A DNA stretch of 37,271 nucleotides from an uncultured Elioraea sp. (lineage in GTDB: Bacteria; Pseudomonadota; Alphaproteobacteria; Acetobacterales; Acetobacteraceae), in NCBI GenBank assembly GCA_937928775.1, contig CALFVI010000049.1:1-37271 (forward strand), in the 5' to 3' direction. The notes below the pieces were generated by a model. It was not told where the DNA came from, made no database searches, and saw nothing but the letters and a program-made list of their open reading frames with translations. Below are positions 9,204-19,958 of the stretch, in pieces. A program made the position numbers and the translations under genes. Every line of letters starts with the position of its first letter. Positions within the stretch are counted from its first letter, which is position 1.

Positions 9204-11914
9204 GCGAGACGAAGGAAACGGATCAGGCCAAGGGCCGGCTCACCCTGAGCCGCGGCCGGCTTGAGTTCGGCAAAACGGTTGACGCGGGCAGTGTGCGCCA
9301 GAGCTTCCCGCATGGCCGCAGCAAGGTCGTGCAAGTGGAAGTGGTCAAGAAGCGCCACGTGGCCCCCGGCACGCCCCAGCCCGTTCCCGCTTCATCGGCG
9401 CCCACATCGCCGCCGGCCTCAGGGCAGCGAAACCCCACCTTTGCCGCCCCGCCGGCCGCGCAACCGGCACGACCTGGCCAACCTGCGCCGAGATCTACCG
9501 GCCCAGCTCCGCGGCAACTCACCAACGAGGAACGCGCTGCCCGGGCCCGCGCGCTCGAGGAGCAGCTTCGCGAGCAGCGTCGGCGTGAGGCGGAGGCGCA
9601 GAGAATTTCGGTCCTCTCCGCTGCCGAGGAGGCACGCCGCAAGGCCGAGGAGGAAGCCCGCCGCAAGGCCGAGGAGGAAGCCCGCCGCAAGGCCGAGGAG
9701 GAAGCGCGCCGCAAGGCCGAGGAGGAAGCCCGCCGCAAGGCCGAGGAAGACGCTCGCCGAAAGGCCGAAGAAGAGGAGGCCAAGCGCCGCGCGGCCGCCG
9801 CCGGAGAACGCGCAGAGGCGCGGCGCCGAGCCGCCGAGGTCGCGACTGTCGGCCCCGCCACAAAGCCTACCGCTCCCGCCTACATTGGCAGCACGCTTCG
9901 CCTGCGCGGGGTCGACGACGACGAGGATGAGACTGCACGCCCTGCGCGCCGTTCCGGGGCAGCGGCTAAGAAGCCAGCCCTGGCGCTGGTCAAGAAGGCG
10001 CAGCTGGAGCGCGACCGCCGCGGCGGCCGTCTTGACCTGTCTGCCGTGTTGAACGACGAGGAGGAGCGTGTACGCAGTCTCGCCTCAGTACGACGTCAGC
10101 GCGAGCGGGAACGTCTGCAGGCCCAGCGCGAGCGGCTGCGAACAGAGGGAAGCCGGATCGTGCGCGAGGTCGTCATTCCCGAGGCGATCACTGTGCAGGA
10201 ACTTGCTGGCCGCATGGCGGTGCGCGGGGCGGACGTGATCAAAGCGCTGATGCGGCTGGGCGTGATGGCGACCATCACTCAGACCATCGATGCCGACACG
10301 GCCGAACTCGTCGTTACCGAACTCGGGCATCGGCCGAAGCGGGTCTCCGAATCGGATGTCGAACTTGGCCTTGAGGGTGGCATCGATCAGGACAGCGACC
10401 TCCTCCCGCGTCCTCCCGTTGTGACGGTGATGGGCCATGTCGACCACGGCAAGACCTCCTTGCTCGATGCCTTGCGCCAGACCGATGTCGCGGCGCATGA
10501 AGCGGGCGGCATCACGCAGCACATCGGCGCCTATCAGGTGACGCTGCCGTCGGGGCAGAAGATTACCTTCATCGACACACCGGGCCATGAAGCCTTTACC
10601 GCCATGCGCGCGCGGGGGGCGTCGGTGACCGATGTGGTCGTTCTCGTCGTCGCCGCCGATGACGGGGTCATGCCGCAGACGGTTGAGGCGATCCGGCACG
10701 CGAGGGCTGCGCGCGCGCCGATTATCGTCGCCATCAACAAGATCGATCTGCCCGGGGTTAGGCCCGATCGGGTACGAAACGAGCTGCTTAAGCACGAGGT
10801 GGTCGTGGAAAAGCTCGGCGGCGATGTGCAGGATGTCGAGGTCTCTGCGACCAAAAGGGTCAACCTCGACAAGCTCGAGGAGGCGATCCTTCTGCAGGCC
10901 GAGATCCTCGATTTGCGCGCCAACCCCAATCGCCCGGCCGAAGGAACAGTCATCGAATCGAAGCTCGATCGCGGGCGAGGGCCCGTGGCCACAGTGCTCG
11001 TGCAGCGGGGGACACTCCGCCAAGGGGACATTGTGGTCGCCGGCACGGAATGGGGTCGGGTGCGCGCGATGCTCGACGACAAGGGGCGCCAGGTGAAGGA
11101 GGCACCGCCCTCGATGCCGGTTGAAATCCTCGGCCTCTCCGGGGTGCCGTCCGCCGGCGAGCGGTTCGTCGTCGTCGCCGACGAGGCGCGGGCGCGCGAG
11201 GTCTCTGAGTTCCGCCAGCGCAAGCTGCGCGAGAAGGCAGCTGCCCGAGCGGTGGCAGCGCGCGGCACGCTTGATCAGATGCTCGCCCGTATTCAAGCCG
11301 GTGAGCAGAAGGAAGTGGCAGTGGTGGTCAAGGCCGACGTGCAAGGCTCGGCGGAGGCGATTGCCGAGACACTGGCCAAGCTTGGTAACGACGAGGTGCG
11401 CGTACGCGTGCTGCATGCCGCGGTTGGCCAGATCACAGAAAGCGACGTGCAGCTCGCCAAGGCTTCGGATGCAGTGGTCGTTGGCTTCAACGTACGCGCA
11501 ACAGCCCAGGCGCGCGACCTTGCGCAGCGGGATGGCGTTGATATCCGCTACTACTCGATCATTTACGATGTTGCCGACGACATCGAGAAGCTGGTCAAGG
11601 GTAAGGTGGCGCCGAAGGAGCGCGAAAAGTTTTTGGGCTACGCCGAGATCCGGAAGGTGTTCGACATCACGAAGGTCGGCAAAGTCGCGGGATGCATGGT
11701 CACGGAAGGCGTGGTCAAGCGCGGCGCGGGTGTGCGCCTGTTGCGCGACGGTGTGGTGATCCACCAGGGCGAGCTCTCCCAGCTCAAGCGCTTCAAAGAC
11801 GACGTGAAGGAGGTCGCGCGCGGCTACGAGTGCGGCATGGCTTTTGCCAACTGGCAAGACATCCGGGAGGGTGACGTCGTCGAGTGTTTTGAGATCGAGA
11901 CGGTTCCAGCGTGA
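9200..11914 (+). CDS. infB: Translation initiation factor IF-2
   Basis: IF-2 is the GTPase that places fMet-tRNA on the 30S subunit and promotes subunit joining. The 904-residue product begins with an IF2-associated domain ([18 protein letters not shown]). A long Pro/Ala linker and a charged repeat region follow (residues 143-190, six EEARRKAE units). The IF2_N domain (about 325-380) precedes the G domain with GHVDHGKTS (about 411-419), DTPGHEAF (about 458-465) and NKIDLPG (about 513-519). Domains II, III and the C-terminal domains follow. All G motifs are intact. The start overlaps the upstream stop as ATGA, and the end overlaps the rbfA GTG. Confidence 0.97.
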   Translation: MSETKETDQAKGRLTLSRGRLEFGKTVDAGSVRQSFPHGRSKVVQVEVVKKRHVAPGTPQPVPASSAPTSPPASGQRNPTFAAPPAAQPARPGQPAPRSTGPAPRQLTNEERAARARALEEQLREQRRREAEAQRISVLSAAEEARRKAEEEARRKAEEEARRKAEEEARRKAEEEARRKAEEDARRKAEEEEAKRRAAAAGERAEARRRAAEVATVGPATKPTAPAYIGSTLRLRGVDDDEDETARPARRSGAAAKKPALALVKKAQLERDRRGGRLDLSAVLNDEEERVRSLASVRRQRERERLQAQRERLRTEGSRIVREVVIPEAITVQELAGRMAVRGADVIKALMRLGVMATITQTIDADTAELVVTELGHRPKRVSESDVELGLEGGIDQDSDLLPRPPVVTVMGHVDHGKTSLLDALRQTDVAAHEAGGITQHIGAYQVTLPSGQKITFIDTPGHEAFTAMRARGASVTDVVVLVVAADDGVMPQTVEAIRHARAARAPIIVAINKIDLPGVRPDRVRNELLKHEVVVEKLGGDVQDVEVSATKRVNLDKLEEAILLQAEILDLRANPNRPAEGTVIESKLDRGRGPVATVLVQRGTLRQGDIVVAGTEWGRVRAMLDDKGRQVKEAPPSMPVEILGLSGVPSAGERFVVVADEARAREVSEFRQRKLREKAAARAVAARGTLDQMLARIQAGEQKEVAVVVKADVQGSAEAIAETLAKLGNDEVRVRVLHAAVGQITESDVQLAKASDAVVVGFNVRATAQARDLAQRDGVDIRYYSIIYDVADDIEKLVKGKVAPKEREKFLGYAEIRKVFDITKVGKVAGCMVTEGVVKRGAGVRLLRDGVVIHQGELSQLKRFKDDVKEVARGYECGMAFANWQDIREGDVVECFEIETVPA
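9626..9769 (+). repeat. Six tandem 24-bp repeats inside infB
   Basis: Six near-identical 24-bp units encode EEARRKAE (the last is EDARRKAE), giving a charged alpha-helical spacer between the IF-2 N-terminal domain and the IF2_N region. All units are in frame. Such a tract is prone to copy-number change by slippage, so its length may differ between strains. Confidence 0.9.
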
Positions 11915-12333
11915 GGGGTCCATTACCGAACCTCAGGGGTCGAGGGACGAACGCTAAGGCGCCCTCGCAGCGCCAGCTCAGGGTCGGCGAGCAGGTGCGG
12001 CACGTGCTCGCCGCTCTGTTCGAGCGCGGGGATTTTCGTGACCCCGAACTTGCCTCCGCTCGCATTACAGTGACGGAGGTTCGCGCCTCGCCCGACTTGC
12101 GTCACATGACGGTGTTTGTCACACGGCTCGGCGGTGGCGACACCACCGCCCTGCTCACCGCGCTGAAGCGCGCGTCACCGTTCCTGCGCGCGCGGGTGGC
12201 CGAGTCCGTGCGGCTGAAATTCGCGCCCGACCTCGTCTTCCGCGGCGAAACTACGATCGACCAGGCGGCGCGGATCGAGTCTCTGCTGCACTCGCCAAAT
12301 GTGGCGCGCGACCTGGGCCAGCCCAAAGATTAA
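11911..12333 (+). CDS. rbfA: 30S ribosome-binding factor RbfA
   Basis: RbfA is a KH-fold protein that binds the 30S subunit during late maturation of the 16S 5' end. The 140-residue product shows [20 protein letters not shown] (about residues 21-40), [19 protein letters not shown] (about 52-70) and the C-terminal [12 protein letters not shown] segment (about 102-113). The GTG at 11911 overlaps the infB TGA as GTGA. It ends the operon. In relatives truB follows directly, but here a reversed pseudogene lies between. Confidence 0.94.
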   Translation: MRGPLPNLRGRGTNAKAPSQRQLRVGEQVRHVLAALFERGDFRDPELASARITVTEVRASPDLRHMTVFVTRLGGGDTTALLTALKRASPFLRARVAESVRLKFAPDLVFRGETTIDQAARIESLLHSPNVARDLGQPKD

Positions 12334-12347
12334 GCCGACTCGGCTTT
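12333..12347 (+). terminator. Weak hairpin at the rbfA stop
   Basis: AGCCG-ACT-CGGCT followed by TT overlaps the rbfA TAA. The 5-bp stem with a very short T-run makes only a weak terminator candidate. It would end the rbfA transcript before the oppositely oriented pseudogene. Confidence 0.25.
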
Positions 12348-12397
12348 GAGCGGGAGCCGTTGCCGTCGTCCTGGCCCCTGCACCTCTATGCGTGCGC

Positions 12398-13637
12398 TCA
12401 GCCGACCAGCTCAGCCCGACTTGCTTCCGACCACACCCCCGCCGCCCGGGCGGCCTTGCGGCTTCTGCGTGGGTCGATCTCGGCTCTCCGCTCGATGTCG
12501 CGCGTGAGGTCGTTCCAGCGTGCTTCGATGTTCACCCGAATCGCCTCGTCCGAGGTGAAGAATGCTTAGCAGATGGCGGACGGCAGGCCGTCGCCGTCCT
12601 GCCCAGTGCGGCCCGCCCGCTGGTCGGCGATGAGGTCGGCCACACGTACGCCCCGTCTCGTAAGCGAGGTGGCCGGTCTTGGGTAGGGTGGAGCCCACCG
12701 CGTCGCCAAGGACGTGAATGCGCTCGTCGGCCACAGGGAGGAAGTTGGGGAACGTCACTGCCACCCAACGTTCGCCCAAGCCCGCGGTGACAACAACGGA
12801 GCCGCACGCATCGGTGGGACCATCGATGGGGTGCCGTAGGTCAGCACGCGCCTATCGGTCTCGATCAGTTTCTTCTTGGCATCGATACGGATGATCTTCA
12901 CCCCCTGGTGATGCTCGAGCCGTCTCGGGTAGAGATCACGGAAAGCGGCTTGGATTGTGGGCCCGCCGATCGGGATCGCCGGGTTTTGATCGAGCAGGAT
13001 CACCTTGCCGGGCATCGCCCGCCGATCCATCCATTGCGCGATCAGCGCGGCACGCGCATAGGCAGCGATTGGGCAGCGATACGGCACGGGTGGAACGGAG
13101 AGCATGATGTCGCCGCCCGGATGTGCCTCCAGCGCGCGCCAGACGGCTTGCTGTTCGAAGGCGCGAAAGCCGACGGTGATCGCGCCTTGCGCTTCGGCGA
13201 AGCCAGGGATCGCCTCCTCCATGTACTCGATGCCCGACGAGAGGACGAGGAAGTCATAGGCGATGCGGTGCGTCTGCATCACGACGACGCGCGCTGTGCG
13301 ATGGATCGTTTGCGCGCGCTCGGCCACGTGCCGCACTCTGCCGCGGATCAGCCCGTCGAACGGAAAAGGTCGGGCTTTCTGCGCGCCGTTCGCCAACGAT
13401 GGAGGAAATGGAGAGCGGGCAGGAGAAGAAGGCGCGATTGGAATCGATCAGCGTCACCTCCGCTCCGTCGATCGCCTTGCGCACCTGGCGGGCCGCGGAA
13501 AGGCCACCCCAGCCACTGCCGACAAGGGCCACACGCACACGGCCTTGCGCGCGGACGGGGCGGAGGAGCGGGGCGGCAAGGGCCGAGGCCAGGACGGTGC
13601 GGCGGGAGGGTTGCGGCAGGCGGGCCAGACGAGTCAT
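12398..13637 (-). pseudogene. Decayed FAD-dependent sulfide dehydrogenase (flavocytochrome c flavoprotein, FccB/SoxF type)
   Basis: FccB-type flavoproteins oxidise sulfide in the periplasm with a cytochrome c partner. From the ATG at 13637 there is a Tat-type signal (SRRTVLASALAAPLL), the FAD-binding VALVGSGWGGLSAARQ and the redox-cysteine region AFFSCPLSIS. After a frameshift near 13,385 come YDFLVLSSGIEYMEEAIPG and later PPVPYRCPIAAYARA. After another near 12,765 comes PNFLPVADERIHVLGDAVG with PKTGHLAYE, the second FAD motif. After a third near 12,660 comes VADLIADQ, then SAIC, a TAA (12568-12566) where the family has Tyr, then TSDEAI and a tail ending in TGA at 12400-12398. At least three frameshifts plus one nonsense codon make it non-functional. 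No cytochrome partner is visible. Confidence 0.8.
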
Positions 13638-13801
13638 GGCCTTGGATCCTAATTTGTTGTTTTTTCGATGATGGAACGGCACAGGGAAAGGGTGCGAGCG
13701 GCCCACGAATGACTCAGGGGCTTTTCGTCCACTACCGGTCGTGCCATCACGCAGCCCGACCGCGCTGCGGCCCTGCGCGCTAGACCACACGCCCCGACAC
13801 C

Positions 13802-14737
13802 ATGCCCCGCACCCAAAAGGGCCGGCCGATCGACGGTTGGCTCGTCATCGATAAGCCCTCAGGCCTCACCTCAACCGACGTGGTGAACCGGCTCAAACGC
13901 GCTTTCCGCGCCCAGAAGGTGGGCCATGGCGGCACGCTCGACCCGCTCGCAACGGGGGTTCTCCCGATCGCCTTCGGGGCGGCGACGAAGACCGTGCCGT
14001 ACGTCGTGGGCGGGGCGAAGGAGTACGTGTTCACGCTTCGCTTTGGCGAGGCGCGCGATACCGACGACGCCGACGGGCAGGTGATCGAGACGTCCACCGC
14101 GCGACCGACAGACGAGGGGATCCGAGCCGTGCTGCCGCGCTTCACCGGAGACATTGAGCAGGTCCCACCGCGCTTCTCTGCAGTGAAGATCGAGGGCGAG
14201 CGCGCCTACGACCTTGCCCGCGAGGGAATCGCGGTCGAGCTCGCCCCTCGCCCCGCCCGCATCGATTCCCTCGTCCTCGAGGCACGCCCCGACCCCGACA
14301 CGGCGGTTTTCCGCGTCATTTGCGGGAAGGGTGTGTACATGCGCGCCCTCGCGCGCGACCTCGCCCGCGCACTGGGCACGGTCGGCCATGTCGCTGCCTT
14401 GCGCCGGCTGCGGGTCGGCCCTTTTGCTGAACGCGACGCTGTCGCCCTGGACAGGGCGGAGGCGATGGGGCAAGAAGAGGTGGCCCCGGGTTTCCTCAAG
14501 CCGATCGAGACTGCGCTGGCCGACATCCCGGCGTTGGCCCTGACGGCGGCGGAAGCCCAGCGGCTCGCGAACGGAGAGCGATTGTCGCTTGCATCGTTCC
14601 TGGGCCGCATTCCGCCCGAAGCCGACCCTGATGGCGGGATCGTGCGGCTGATGGCGAGGGGTAGGGTGCTCGCCATCGGCAGGCTGGAGGGTGGCATGCT
14701 GCACCCGGTGCGGCTGCTGAGGCCGCAGTTTAGCTAA
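13802..14737 (+). CDS. truB: tRNA pseudouridine(55) synthase TruB
   Basis: TruB makes pseudouridine 55 in the T-loop of tRNAs. The 311-residue product has the start [17 protein letters not shown], the catalytic-Asp motif [15 protein letters not shown] and the [20 protein letters not shown] segment. [19 protein letters not shown] and [16 protein letters not shown] follow, then a PUA-like C-terminus. All family motifs are intact. The ATG at 13802 is the only start near the conserved core. It heads the truB-rpsO-pnp segment after the interrupting pseudogene. Confidence 0.96.
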   Translation: MPRTQKGRPIDGWLVIDKPSGLTSTDVVNRLKRAFRAQKVGHGGTLDPLATGVLPIAFGAATKTVPYVVGGAKEYVFTLRFGEARDTDDADGQVIETSTARPTDEGIRAVLPRFTGDIEQVPPRFSAVKIEGERAYDLAREGIAVELAPRPARIDSLVLEARPDPDTAVFRVICGKGVYMRALARDLARALGTVGHVAALRRLRVGPFAERDAVALDRAEAMGQEEVAPGFLKPIETALADIPALALTAAEAQRLANGERLSLASFLGRIPPEADPDGGIVRLMARGRVLAIGRLEGGMLHPVRLLRPQFS

Positions 14738-14823
14738 GGCCTAAGGCGGGCACAGGGCACGAGGCAGGGGTCGAAGGAAGCGTTCCCTGTTTGAGGCGAA
14801 GTGATGGCGAAGGAGCCCACGCG

Positions 14824-15093
14824 ATGTCGATCACGGCCGACCGGCGCGCGGCGTTGATCAAAGAGTTCGCTCAGCATGAGGGTGACACCGGTTCACCGGA
14901 AGTGCAGGTTGCCCTGCTATCAGAGCGGATCCGCAACCTGACCGAGCACCTGAAGACCCATGCCAAGGATTTCCATTCTCGGCGCGGTCTTCTGATGATG
15001 GTTGGGCAGCGGCGACGCCTTCTTGACTACCTACGCAGAAAGGACGTCACGCGCTACAAGGCGCTGGTCGACCGACTCGGGCTCCGGCGCTAA
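14824..15093 (+). CDS. rpsO: 30S ribosomal protein S15
   Basis: S15 is a primary 16S rRNA-binding protein. The product is 89 residues, exactly family length, starting [20 protein letters not shown] and containing [15 protein letters not shown] and [26 protein letters not shown] lies about 10 nt upstream of the ATG at 14824; an in-frame ATG at 14791 (or GTG nearby) would add unconserved residues. It precedes pnp, the classic rpsO-pnp order. Confidence 0.97.
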   Translation: MSITADRRAALIKEFAQHEGDTGSPEVQVALLSERIRNLTEHLKTHAKDFHSRRGLLMMVGQRRRLLDYLRRKDVTRYKALVDRLGLRR

Positions 15094-15399
15094 GGGTGGG
15101 TCCGAGGTGAGGACGGGGCTGGACCTAGCGGAAACCGCGGTCAGGCCCCACACTACGCTCGCGCGTCATTGGGGCGCGCGGAAACTCACGGGTTCGCGGC
15201 GACACTGCCTCGTCGCGACAAAGGTGGTGTGCAGTCGGATGAGATCGCCGGCGTTTCCGGCCACATGGACCGTGGGCAGATGTCGCATACCGTCGCTGCC
15301 CCCGACCCATGCCGCCCGAGACGCCGTCGGCCGACTGTATCCTCTCCTCTGTCGCGACCAGGCCCCAACATGCACCCGTGCGATGGAGAGACGACACGC
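15094..15399 (+). other. rpsO-pnp intergenic leader
   Basis: About 300 bases hold no supported gene, although the pnp frame stays open through part of it. I see only short hairpins, for example GCCGG-CGTTT-CCGGC at 15247-15261. In other bacteria this leader carries an RNase III site for pnp autoregulation; nothing here proves that. Confidence 0.35.
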
Positions 15400-17562
15400 A
15401 TGTTCCGATTCTTCCGCAAGGAACTCGTCTGGGGCGGCCGGCCCCTGACCCTTGAGACGGGCAAGCTCGCCCGTCAGGCCGACGGCGCCGTGCTTGTTCG
15501 CTACGGCGACACAGTGGTGCTTGCCACCGCGGTCGGCGTGAAGCAAGCCAAGCCCGGGCAGGATTTCTTCCCCCTCACCGTGCACTATCAGGAGAAGACC
15601 TTCGCCGCCGGCAAGATCCCCGGCGGGTTCTTCAAACGAGAGGGCAGGCCCAGCGAGCGCGAGGTGCTCGTCTCACGGCTGATCGACCGCCCGATCCGCC
15701 CGCTTTTCCCGGCGGCGTTCCGCAACGAAGTGCAGGTCATCGCCACCGTTCTGTCGCACGACCTGACGAACGACCCCGACATCGTGGCGATGATCGCCTC
15801 CTCCGCCGCGCTGACGCTTTCCGGCATTCCGTTTTTGGGCCCGATTGGGGCCGCGCGCGTTGGCCACCTCGACGGGAAATTCGTGCTGAACCCACCCCAA
15901 GACCAGATGAAGAGCTCGAAGCTCGATCTTGTGGTCGCCGGCACCGCCGAGGGCGTGCTGATGGTGGAATCCGAGGCGCACGAGCTCTCCGAGGAGGAGA
16001 TGCTTCAGGCCGTTATGTTCGGTCACGAGCAGATGCAGCCGGTGATCGAAGCGATCGTGCAGCTCGCTGAAGTGGCAGCGAAGGATCCCTGGCCTCTGGC
16101 TGAGGAGGACGCCGAGGTCGTTTCGCTTCGCGCGCGGCTCGACGAGCTCGCACGCGGCCAGCTTGCCGAGGCCTACCGCGAGACGGTGAAGCAGACGCGC
16201 CGCGAGCGGATCGAGCAGGCGAAGCAGGCCGCCCTCACTGCGCTCGCCGCCGAGGGACTCGACACCGCCAAGGCAAAGGAGCTGCTGAAGGAGATCGAGG
16301 CTGACATCGTGCGCAACGCGATTCTAGACACGGGGCTGCGCATCGACGGACGGGGCACGAAAGACATCCGCCCGATCTACGTCGAGGTTGGCCTGCTTCC
16401 CCGCACGCACGGCTCGGCCCTGTTTACTCGCGGTGAGACGCAGGCCCTCTGTGTTGCCACTCTGGGCACCGGCGAAGATGAGCAGATCATCGACGCACTC
16501 GAGGGCGAATATCGTGAACGCTTCCTGCTCCACTACAATTTCCCCCCCTTCTCGGTTGGCGAGACCGGGCGGATTGGCTCGCCGGGACGGCGTGAGATCG
16601 GGCACGGCAAGCTTGCATGGCGGGCGATCCATCCGCTGATCCCGTCGAAGGAACAGTTCCCATACACGCTGCGCGTGGTCTCCGAGATCACGGAGTCGAA
16701 CGGCTCCTCCTCGATGGCGACCGTATGCGGCTCCTCGCTCGCGCTGATGGATGCTGGCGTGCCTCTGCCGCGTCCGGTCGCAGGGATTGCCATGGGGTTG
16801 ATCAAAGAGGAGAAGGGGGTAGCGATCCTCTCTGACATCCTCGGCGACGAGGACCATCTGGGAGACATGGACTTCAAGGTGGCGGGCACCGAGAGGGGGG
16901 TGACCTCGCTGCAGATGGATCTGAAGATTACCTCGATCACGGCGGAGATCATGCGCCAGGCGCTCGAACAGGCGCGCGAGGGGCGGATGCACATTCTGGC
17001 CGAGATGGGCAAGGCACTCGCCCGCCCACGTGATGCCTTGAGTCAAAACGCGCCGCGCATCACCGTGATCCAGATCCCGCGCGACAAGATCCGCGACGTC
17101 ATTGGTACAGGGGGCAAGGTGATCCGCGAGATCTGCGAGGTGACGGGAACCAAAATCGACATCGAGGACGACGGCACAGTCAAGGTTGCCGCGACCGACG
17201 AGCGGGCGGCGAAAGCAGCGATCGACTGGATCCGCGGCATCGTGGCCGAACCCGAGATCGGCGCGATCTATGACGGCAAGGTCGTGAAGACGGCGGAGTT
17301 CGGCGCTTTCGTCAACTTCCTCGGCTCGCGCGACGGGCTCGTGCACATTTCCGAACTCGCCCCCGGCCGGGTGGCAAAGACCACCGACGTGGTCAACGTC
17401 GGTGATTCGGTGAAGGTGAAGGTCATTGGCTTCGATGAGCGCGGCAAGGTGAAGCTCTCGATGCGCGTGGTCGACCAAAAGACCGGCGAGGATATCACCG
17501 ACAAGGTCGGGCCTAAGGGCGGACGCCGTCGCGAGGAGGCTGAGGCGCAGGCCGCGCAGTGA
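15400..17562 (+). CDS. pnp: Polyribonucleotide nucleotidyltransferase (PNPase)
   Basis: PNPase degrades RNA phosphorolytically from the 3' end as a trimer and joins the degradosome. The 720-residue product has RNase PH domain 1 (about residues 10-140), a helical linker (about 235-315) and RNase PH domain 2 (about 318-545, with [16 protein letters not shown] and [16 protein letters not shown]). A KH domain follows with [13 protein letters not shown] (about 566-578), then a C-terminal S1 domain ([17 protein letters not shown]). The ATG at 15400 begins [19 protein letters not shown] and has GGAGAG 9 nt upstream. The frame is open back to 15169, but that part is unconserved. Confidence 0.97.
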   Translation: MFRFFRKELVWGGRPLTLETGKLARQADGAVLVRYGDTVVLATAVGVKQAKPGQDFFPLTVHYQEKTFAAGKIPGGFFKREGRPSEREVLVSRLIDRPIRPLFPAAFRNEVQVIATVLSHDLTNDPDIVAMIASSAALTLSGIPFLGPIGAARVGHLDGKFVLNPPQDQMKSSKLDLVVAGTAEGVLMVESEAHELSEEEMLQAVMFGHEQMQPVIEAIVQLAEVAAKDPWPLAEEDAEVVSLRARLDELARGQLAEAYRETVKQTRRERIEQAKQAALTALAAEGLDTAKAKELLKEIEADIVRNAILDTGLRIDGRGTKDIRPIYVEVGLLPRTHGSALFTRGETQALCVATLGTGEDEQIIDALEGEYRERFLLHYNFPPFSVGETGRIGSPGRREIGHGKLAWRAIHPLIPSKEQFPYTLRVVSEITESNGSSSMATVCGSSLALMDAGVPLPRPVAGIAMGLIKEEKGVAILSDILGDEDHLGDMDFKVAGTERGVTSLQMDLKITSITAEIMRQALEQAREGRMHILAEMGKALARPRDALSQNAPRITVIQIPRDKIRDVIGTGGKVIREICEVTGTKIDIEDDGTVKVAATDERAAKAAIDWIRGIVAEPEIGAIYDGKVVKTAEFGAFVNFLGSRDGLVHISELAPGRVAKTTDVVNVGDSVKVKVIGFDERGKVKLSMRVVDQKTGEDITDKVGPKGGRRREEAEAQAAQ

Positions 17563-17713
17563 TGGCAGCGGTCACTGAGACGAACAGCGGAAGGGGAGAA
17601 GCGGGAGAGCGTCGAACGATGCCGCCACGCAACTTCGGTCTTATAACGACGTGGCTAGCAGGCTCTCTTCCCCCATGCCTGCATCGCCGCGACGGGAAGG
17701 GAACGACGGTGCG

Positions 17714-19114
17714 ATGAAGCGCCTTAACCCACTCCGCATGAGCGGGGCGGAAGTCTTACCTCTCGTCGAGGGCGGCAAGGGCGTCTCGGTGTCCAACGGC
17801 GTCTCCGCTGGGGCGTGGGCGGCCGCTGGTGGGATTGGCACCTTTTCTGCCGTGAACGCCGACAGCTACACGCCAGATGGACGGCTGGTCCGGCAAGTGT
17901 ACGAGGGGCGCACGCGGCGCGAACGGCACGAGGAGCTGATCGCCTTCGGCATCCAGGGCGGGATCCAGCAGGCGCGCACTGCCTATGAGATGTCCGGCGG
18001 GCGGGGCCGTATCCACGCGAACATCCTGTGGGAGATGGGCGGGGCGGAACGCGTCATCACTGGCATCTTGGAAGGTGCCAGAGGCTTGATCCACGGCATC
18101 ACCTGCGGCGCCGGCATGCCCTACCGCCTGTCTGAGATCGCCGCGCGCTTCAAGGTCTACTACTACCCGATCGTCTCCTCCGCCCGTGCCTTCAATGCGC
18201 TCTGGCGTCGTGCCTATCATAGGACGCGCGAGTGGCTCGGTGGGGTGGTCTACGAAGACCCGTGGCTTGCTGGTGGTCACAACGGTCTTTCCAACTCGGA
18301 GGATCCCGCGAAGCCGGAGCCACCCTACCCGCGAGTGCTCGCGCTTCGGCGCACCATGAACGAGTTTGGCCTGCACGACACGCCGATCGTGATGGCGGGC
18401 GGAGTGTGGTATCTGCGCGAGTGGACGGACTGGATTGACAACCCTGATCTCGGCCCAGTCGCCTTTCAGTTCGGCACCCGCCCGCTGCTGACCAAGGAGA
18501 GCCCGATCTCTGAGGCTTGGAAGCGTCGACTGCTGACGTTGAAGCCAGGGGATGTGTTGCTCAACCGCTTCTCGCCGACCGGATTCTGGTCGTCGGCGGT
18601 GAACAACGGCTTCCTGAGAGAGTTGCGAGAACGGAATGAACGTCAGGTCGCCTATACCGCGCAGCCCTTAGGCGAGCACACGGAGGCCTTCGCGACTGGG
18701 CCGCGCGCGCGAACCGTGTATCTCACTCCAAACGATGCCGCCCGCGCCCGCAGGTGGGTGGCGGAAGGCTACAGTGAGGCGATGCGCACGCCGGACGGCA
18801 CGCTGATCTTTGTCACTCCGGAGAAGGCGGCTGAAATCCGGCGCGACCAGATCGAGTGTATGGGCTGCCTCTCCGCCTGCCGCTTCTCCAATTGGTCGCA
18901 GCAGGAACCGGACTTCACCACTGGCAAGAAGGCCGATCCACGCTCGTTCTGCATCCAGAAGACGCTGCAGGACATCGCGCACGGCGAGGACGTCGAACGC
19001 AACCTGATGTTCGCCGGCCACAACGCGTACAGATTTGCAACCGATCCATTCTACGCGAACGGCTTCATTCCATCCGTGAAAGAACTGGTCGACCGGATCG
19101 AGAGCGGGGACTGA
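17714..19114 (+). CDS. Nitronate monooxygenase-like FMN flavoprotein with a four-cysteine C-terminal cluster
   Basis: The 466-residue product resembles the nitronate monooxygenase / 2-nitropropane dioxygenase TIM-barrel group. It has VSVSNGVSAGAWAAAGGIGTFS near the N-terminus, the glycine-rich VIMAGGVWYLREW stretch and FQFGTRPLLTKES (the FMN phosphate region). At about 466 residues it is longer than usual nitronate monooxygenases (roughly 320-380). The extra C-terminal part has C382-x2-C385-x3-C389 and C413, which could bind an Fe-S cluster or zinc (inference). The ATG at 17714 is chosen over 17651 because conservation begins at MKRLNPL. Substrate is unknown. It sits between pnp and hemD. Confidence 0.8.
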   Translation: MKRLNPLRMSGAEVLPLVEGGKGVSVSNGVSAGAWAAAGGIGTFSAVNADSYTPDGRLVRQVYEGRTRRERHEELIAFGIQGGIQQARTAYEMSGGRGRIHANILWEMGGAERVITGILEGARGLIHGITCGAGMPYRLSEIAARFKVYYYPIVSSARAFNALWRRAYHRTREWLGGVVYEDPWLAGGHNGLSNSEDPAKPEPPYPRVLALRRTMNEFGLHDTPIVMAGGVWYLREWTDWIDNPDLGPVAFQFGTRPLLTKESPISEAWKRRLLTLKPGDVLLNRFSPTGFWSSAVNNGFLRELRERNERQVAYTAQPLGEHTEAFATGPRARTVYLTPNDAARARRWVAEGYSEAMRTPDGTLIFVTPEKAAEIRRDQIECMGCLSACRFSNWSQQEPDFTTGKKADPRSFCIQKTLQDIAHGEDVERNLMFAGHNAYRFATDPFYANGFIPSVKELVDRIESGD

Positions 19115-19142
19115 GGACAGGCCGCGCGAGGGGGCGAATGGC

Positions 19143-19958
19143 GTGGCGATGGCGAGAGGTGGCGCGAGCGAAAAGCGGGAGGTGGCAAGCGATCGCGACC
19201 GCCACTTAGGAGCACAGTGTGGCCCCTGCGTTCTCGTCACGCGCCCGGAGCCCGATGCGCTCGCCACCACCGCCCTCCTGCGCGCGCGCGGCTTCCATCC
19301 CCTTACCGCGCCGATGCTGCGCATCGTGCCGCTGGCGGCTCGCTTGCCGCCAGCGGATCGCCTCCAAGCGGTGCTCGCCGGATCGCTGAACGCCGTCCGC
19401 ACCCTGCCTGCGAGCCACCGCGACCTGCCACTGCTTGCAGTCGGCGATGCCACCGCGGAAGAAGCACGTCGGCAGGGCTTCCGGGCCGTCCACTCTGCGT
19501 CAGGCGATGCGGCCGCACTCGCCGCACTTGCAGCGCGGATCCTCGAGCCGGCCGGCAACCCTCTCCTTCTGCCCACTCGCCCCGGTGAGGGGCTGCGGCT
19601 CGCCGCGGATCTGCGCTTGCGGGGTTTTCGGGTGCTGCGTCGTGTCACCTACGACGCAGTCCCCGTGCCGGTGCTGAGCTTTGAGGCCGAGGCGGCGCTG
19701 CGAGAGGGCAGGGTTGCTGCCGTCTTGTTTTTCTCCGCCTCCGCAGCCCGGGTTTTCGCTAGAGTGGTACGAAAGCGGGGTCTCGAGGGGCAGCTTGCCA
19801 GAGTGGAAGCGATTGCGATCAGCAACGCCGTCGCATCGGGGCTGACGGGGCTTGCGTTTCGGCGTATTCGTTCGGCGCCGCGGCCGAACCAAGATAGTGT
19901 GCTGGCGTTGCTCGCTGCGTCCTGTGACTTTCAGGGGAGGGGGAAGGGTCTAGGATGA
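19143..19958 (+). CDS. hemD: Uroporphyrinogen-III synthase
   Basis: HemD closes hydroxymethylbilane with inversion of ring D. The product (up to 271 residues) has the two-lobed HemD pattern: VLVTRPEPDALATTALLRARGFHP at the start, LLAVGDATAEEARRQGF at about residues 96-112 and LLLPTRPGEGLRLAADLRLRG at about 141-161. A segment around VAAVLFFSASAARVFARV follows. HemD proteins diverge strongly, so assignment also rests on the mitofilin-hemY neighbours. The first 28 or so residues are unconserved and the start is uncertain. Its TGA overlaps the next ATG as ATGA. hemC, its usual upstream partner, is 19 kb away. Confidence 0.88.
   Translation: MAMARGGASEKREVASDRDRHLGAQCGPCVLVTRPEPDALATTALLRARGFHPLTAPMLRIVPLAARLPPADRLQAVLAGSLNAVRTLPASHRDLPLLAVGDATAEEARRQGFRAVHSASGDAAALAALAARILEPAGNPLLLPTRPGEGLRLAADLRLRGFRVLRRVTYDAVPVPVLSFEAEAALREGRVAAVLFFSASAARVFARVVRKRGLEGQLARVEAIAISNAVASGLTGLAFRRIRSAPRPNQDSVLALLAASCDFQGRGKGLG

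Noticed and set aside
9626-9769. Possible CRISPR array
   Set aside because: Repeats are contiguous without spacers and encode an in-frame helix in IF-2.
10085-11923. 612-residue open frame opposite infB
   Set aside because: It mirrors the G domain of IF-2, which has intact motifs; no ribosome binding site or family signal on the minus strand.
15169-15399. N-terminal extension of PNPase
   Set aside because: The frame is open, but the residues are unconserved and the ATG at 15400 has a better ribosome binding site and matches the family start.
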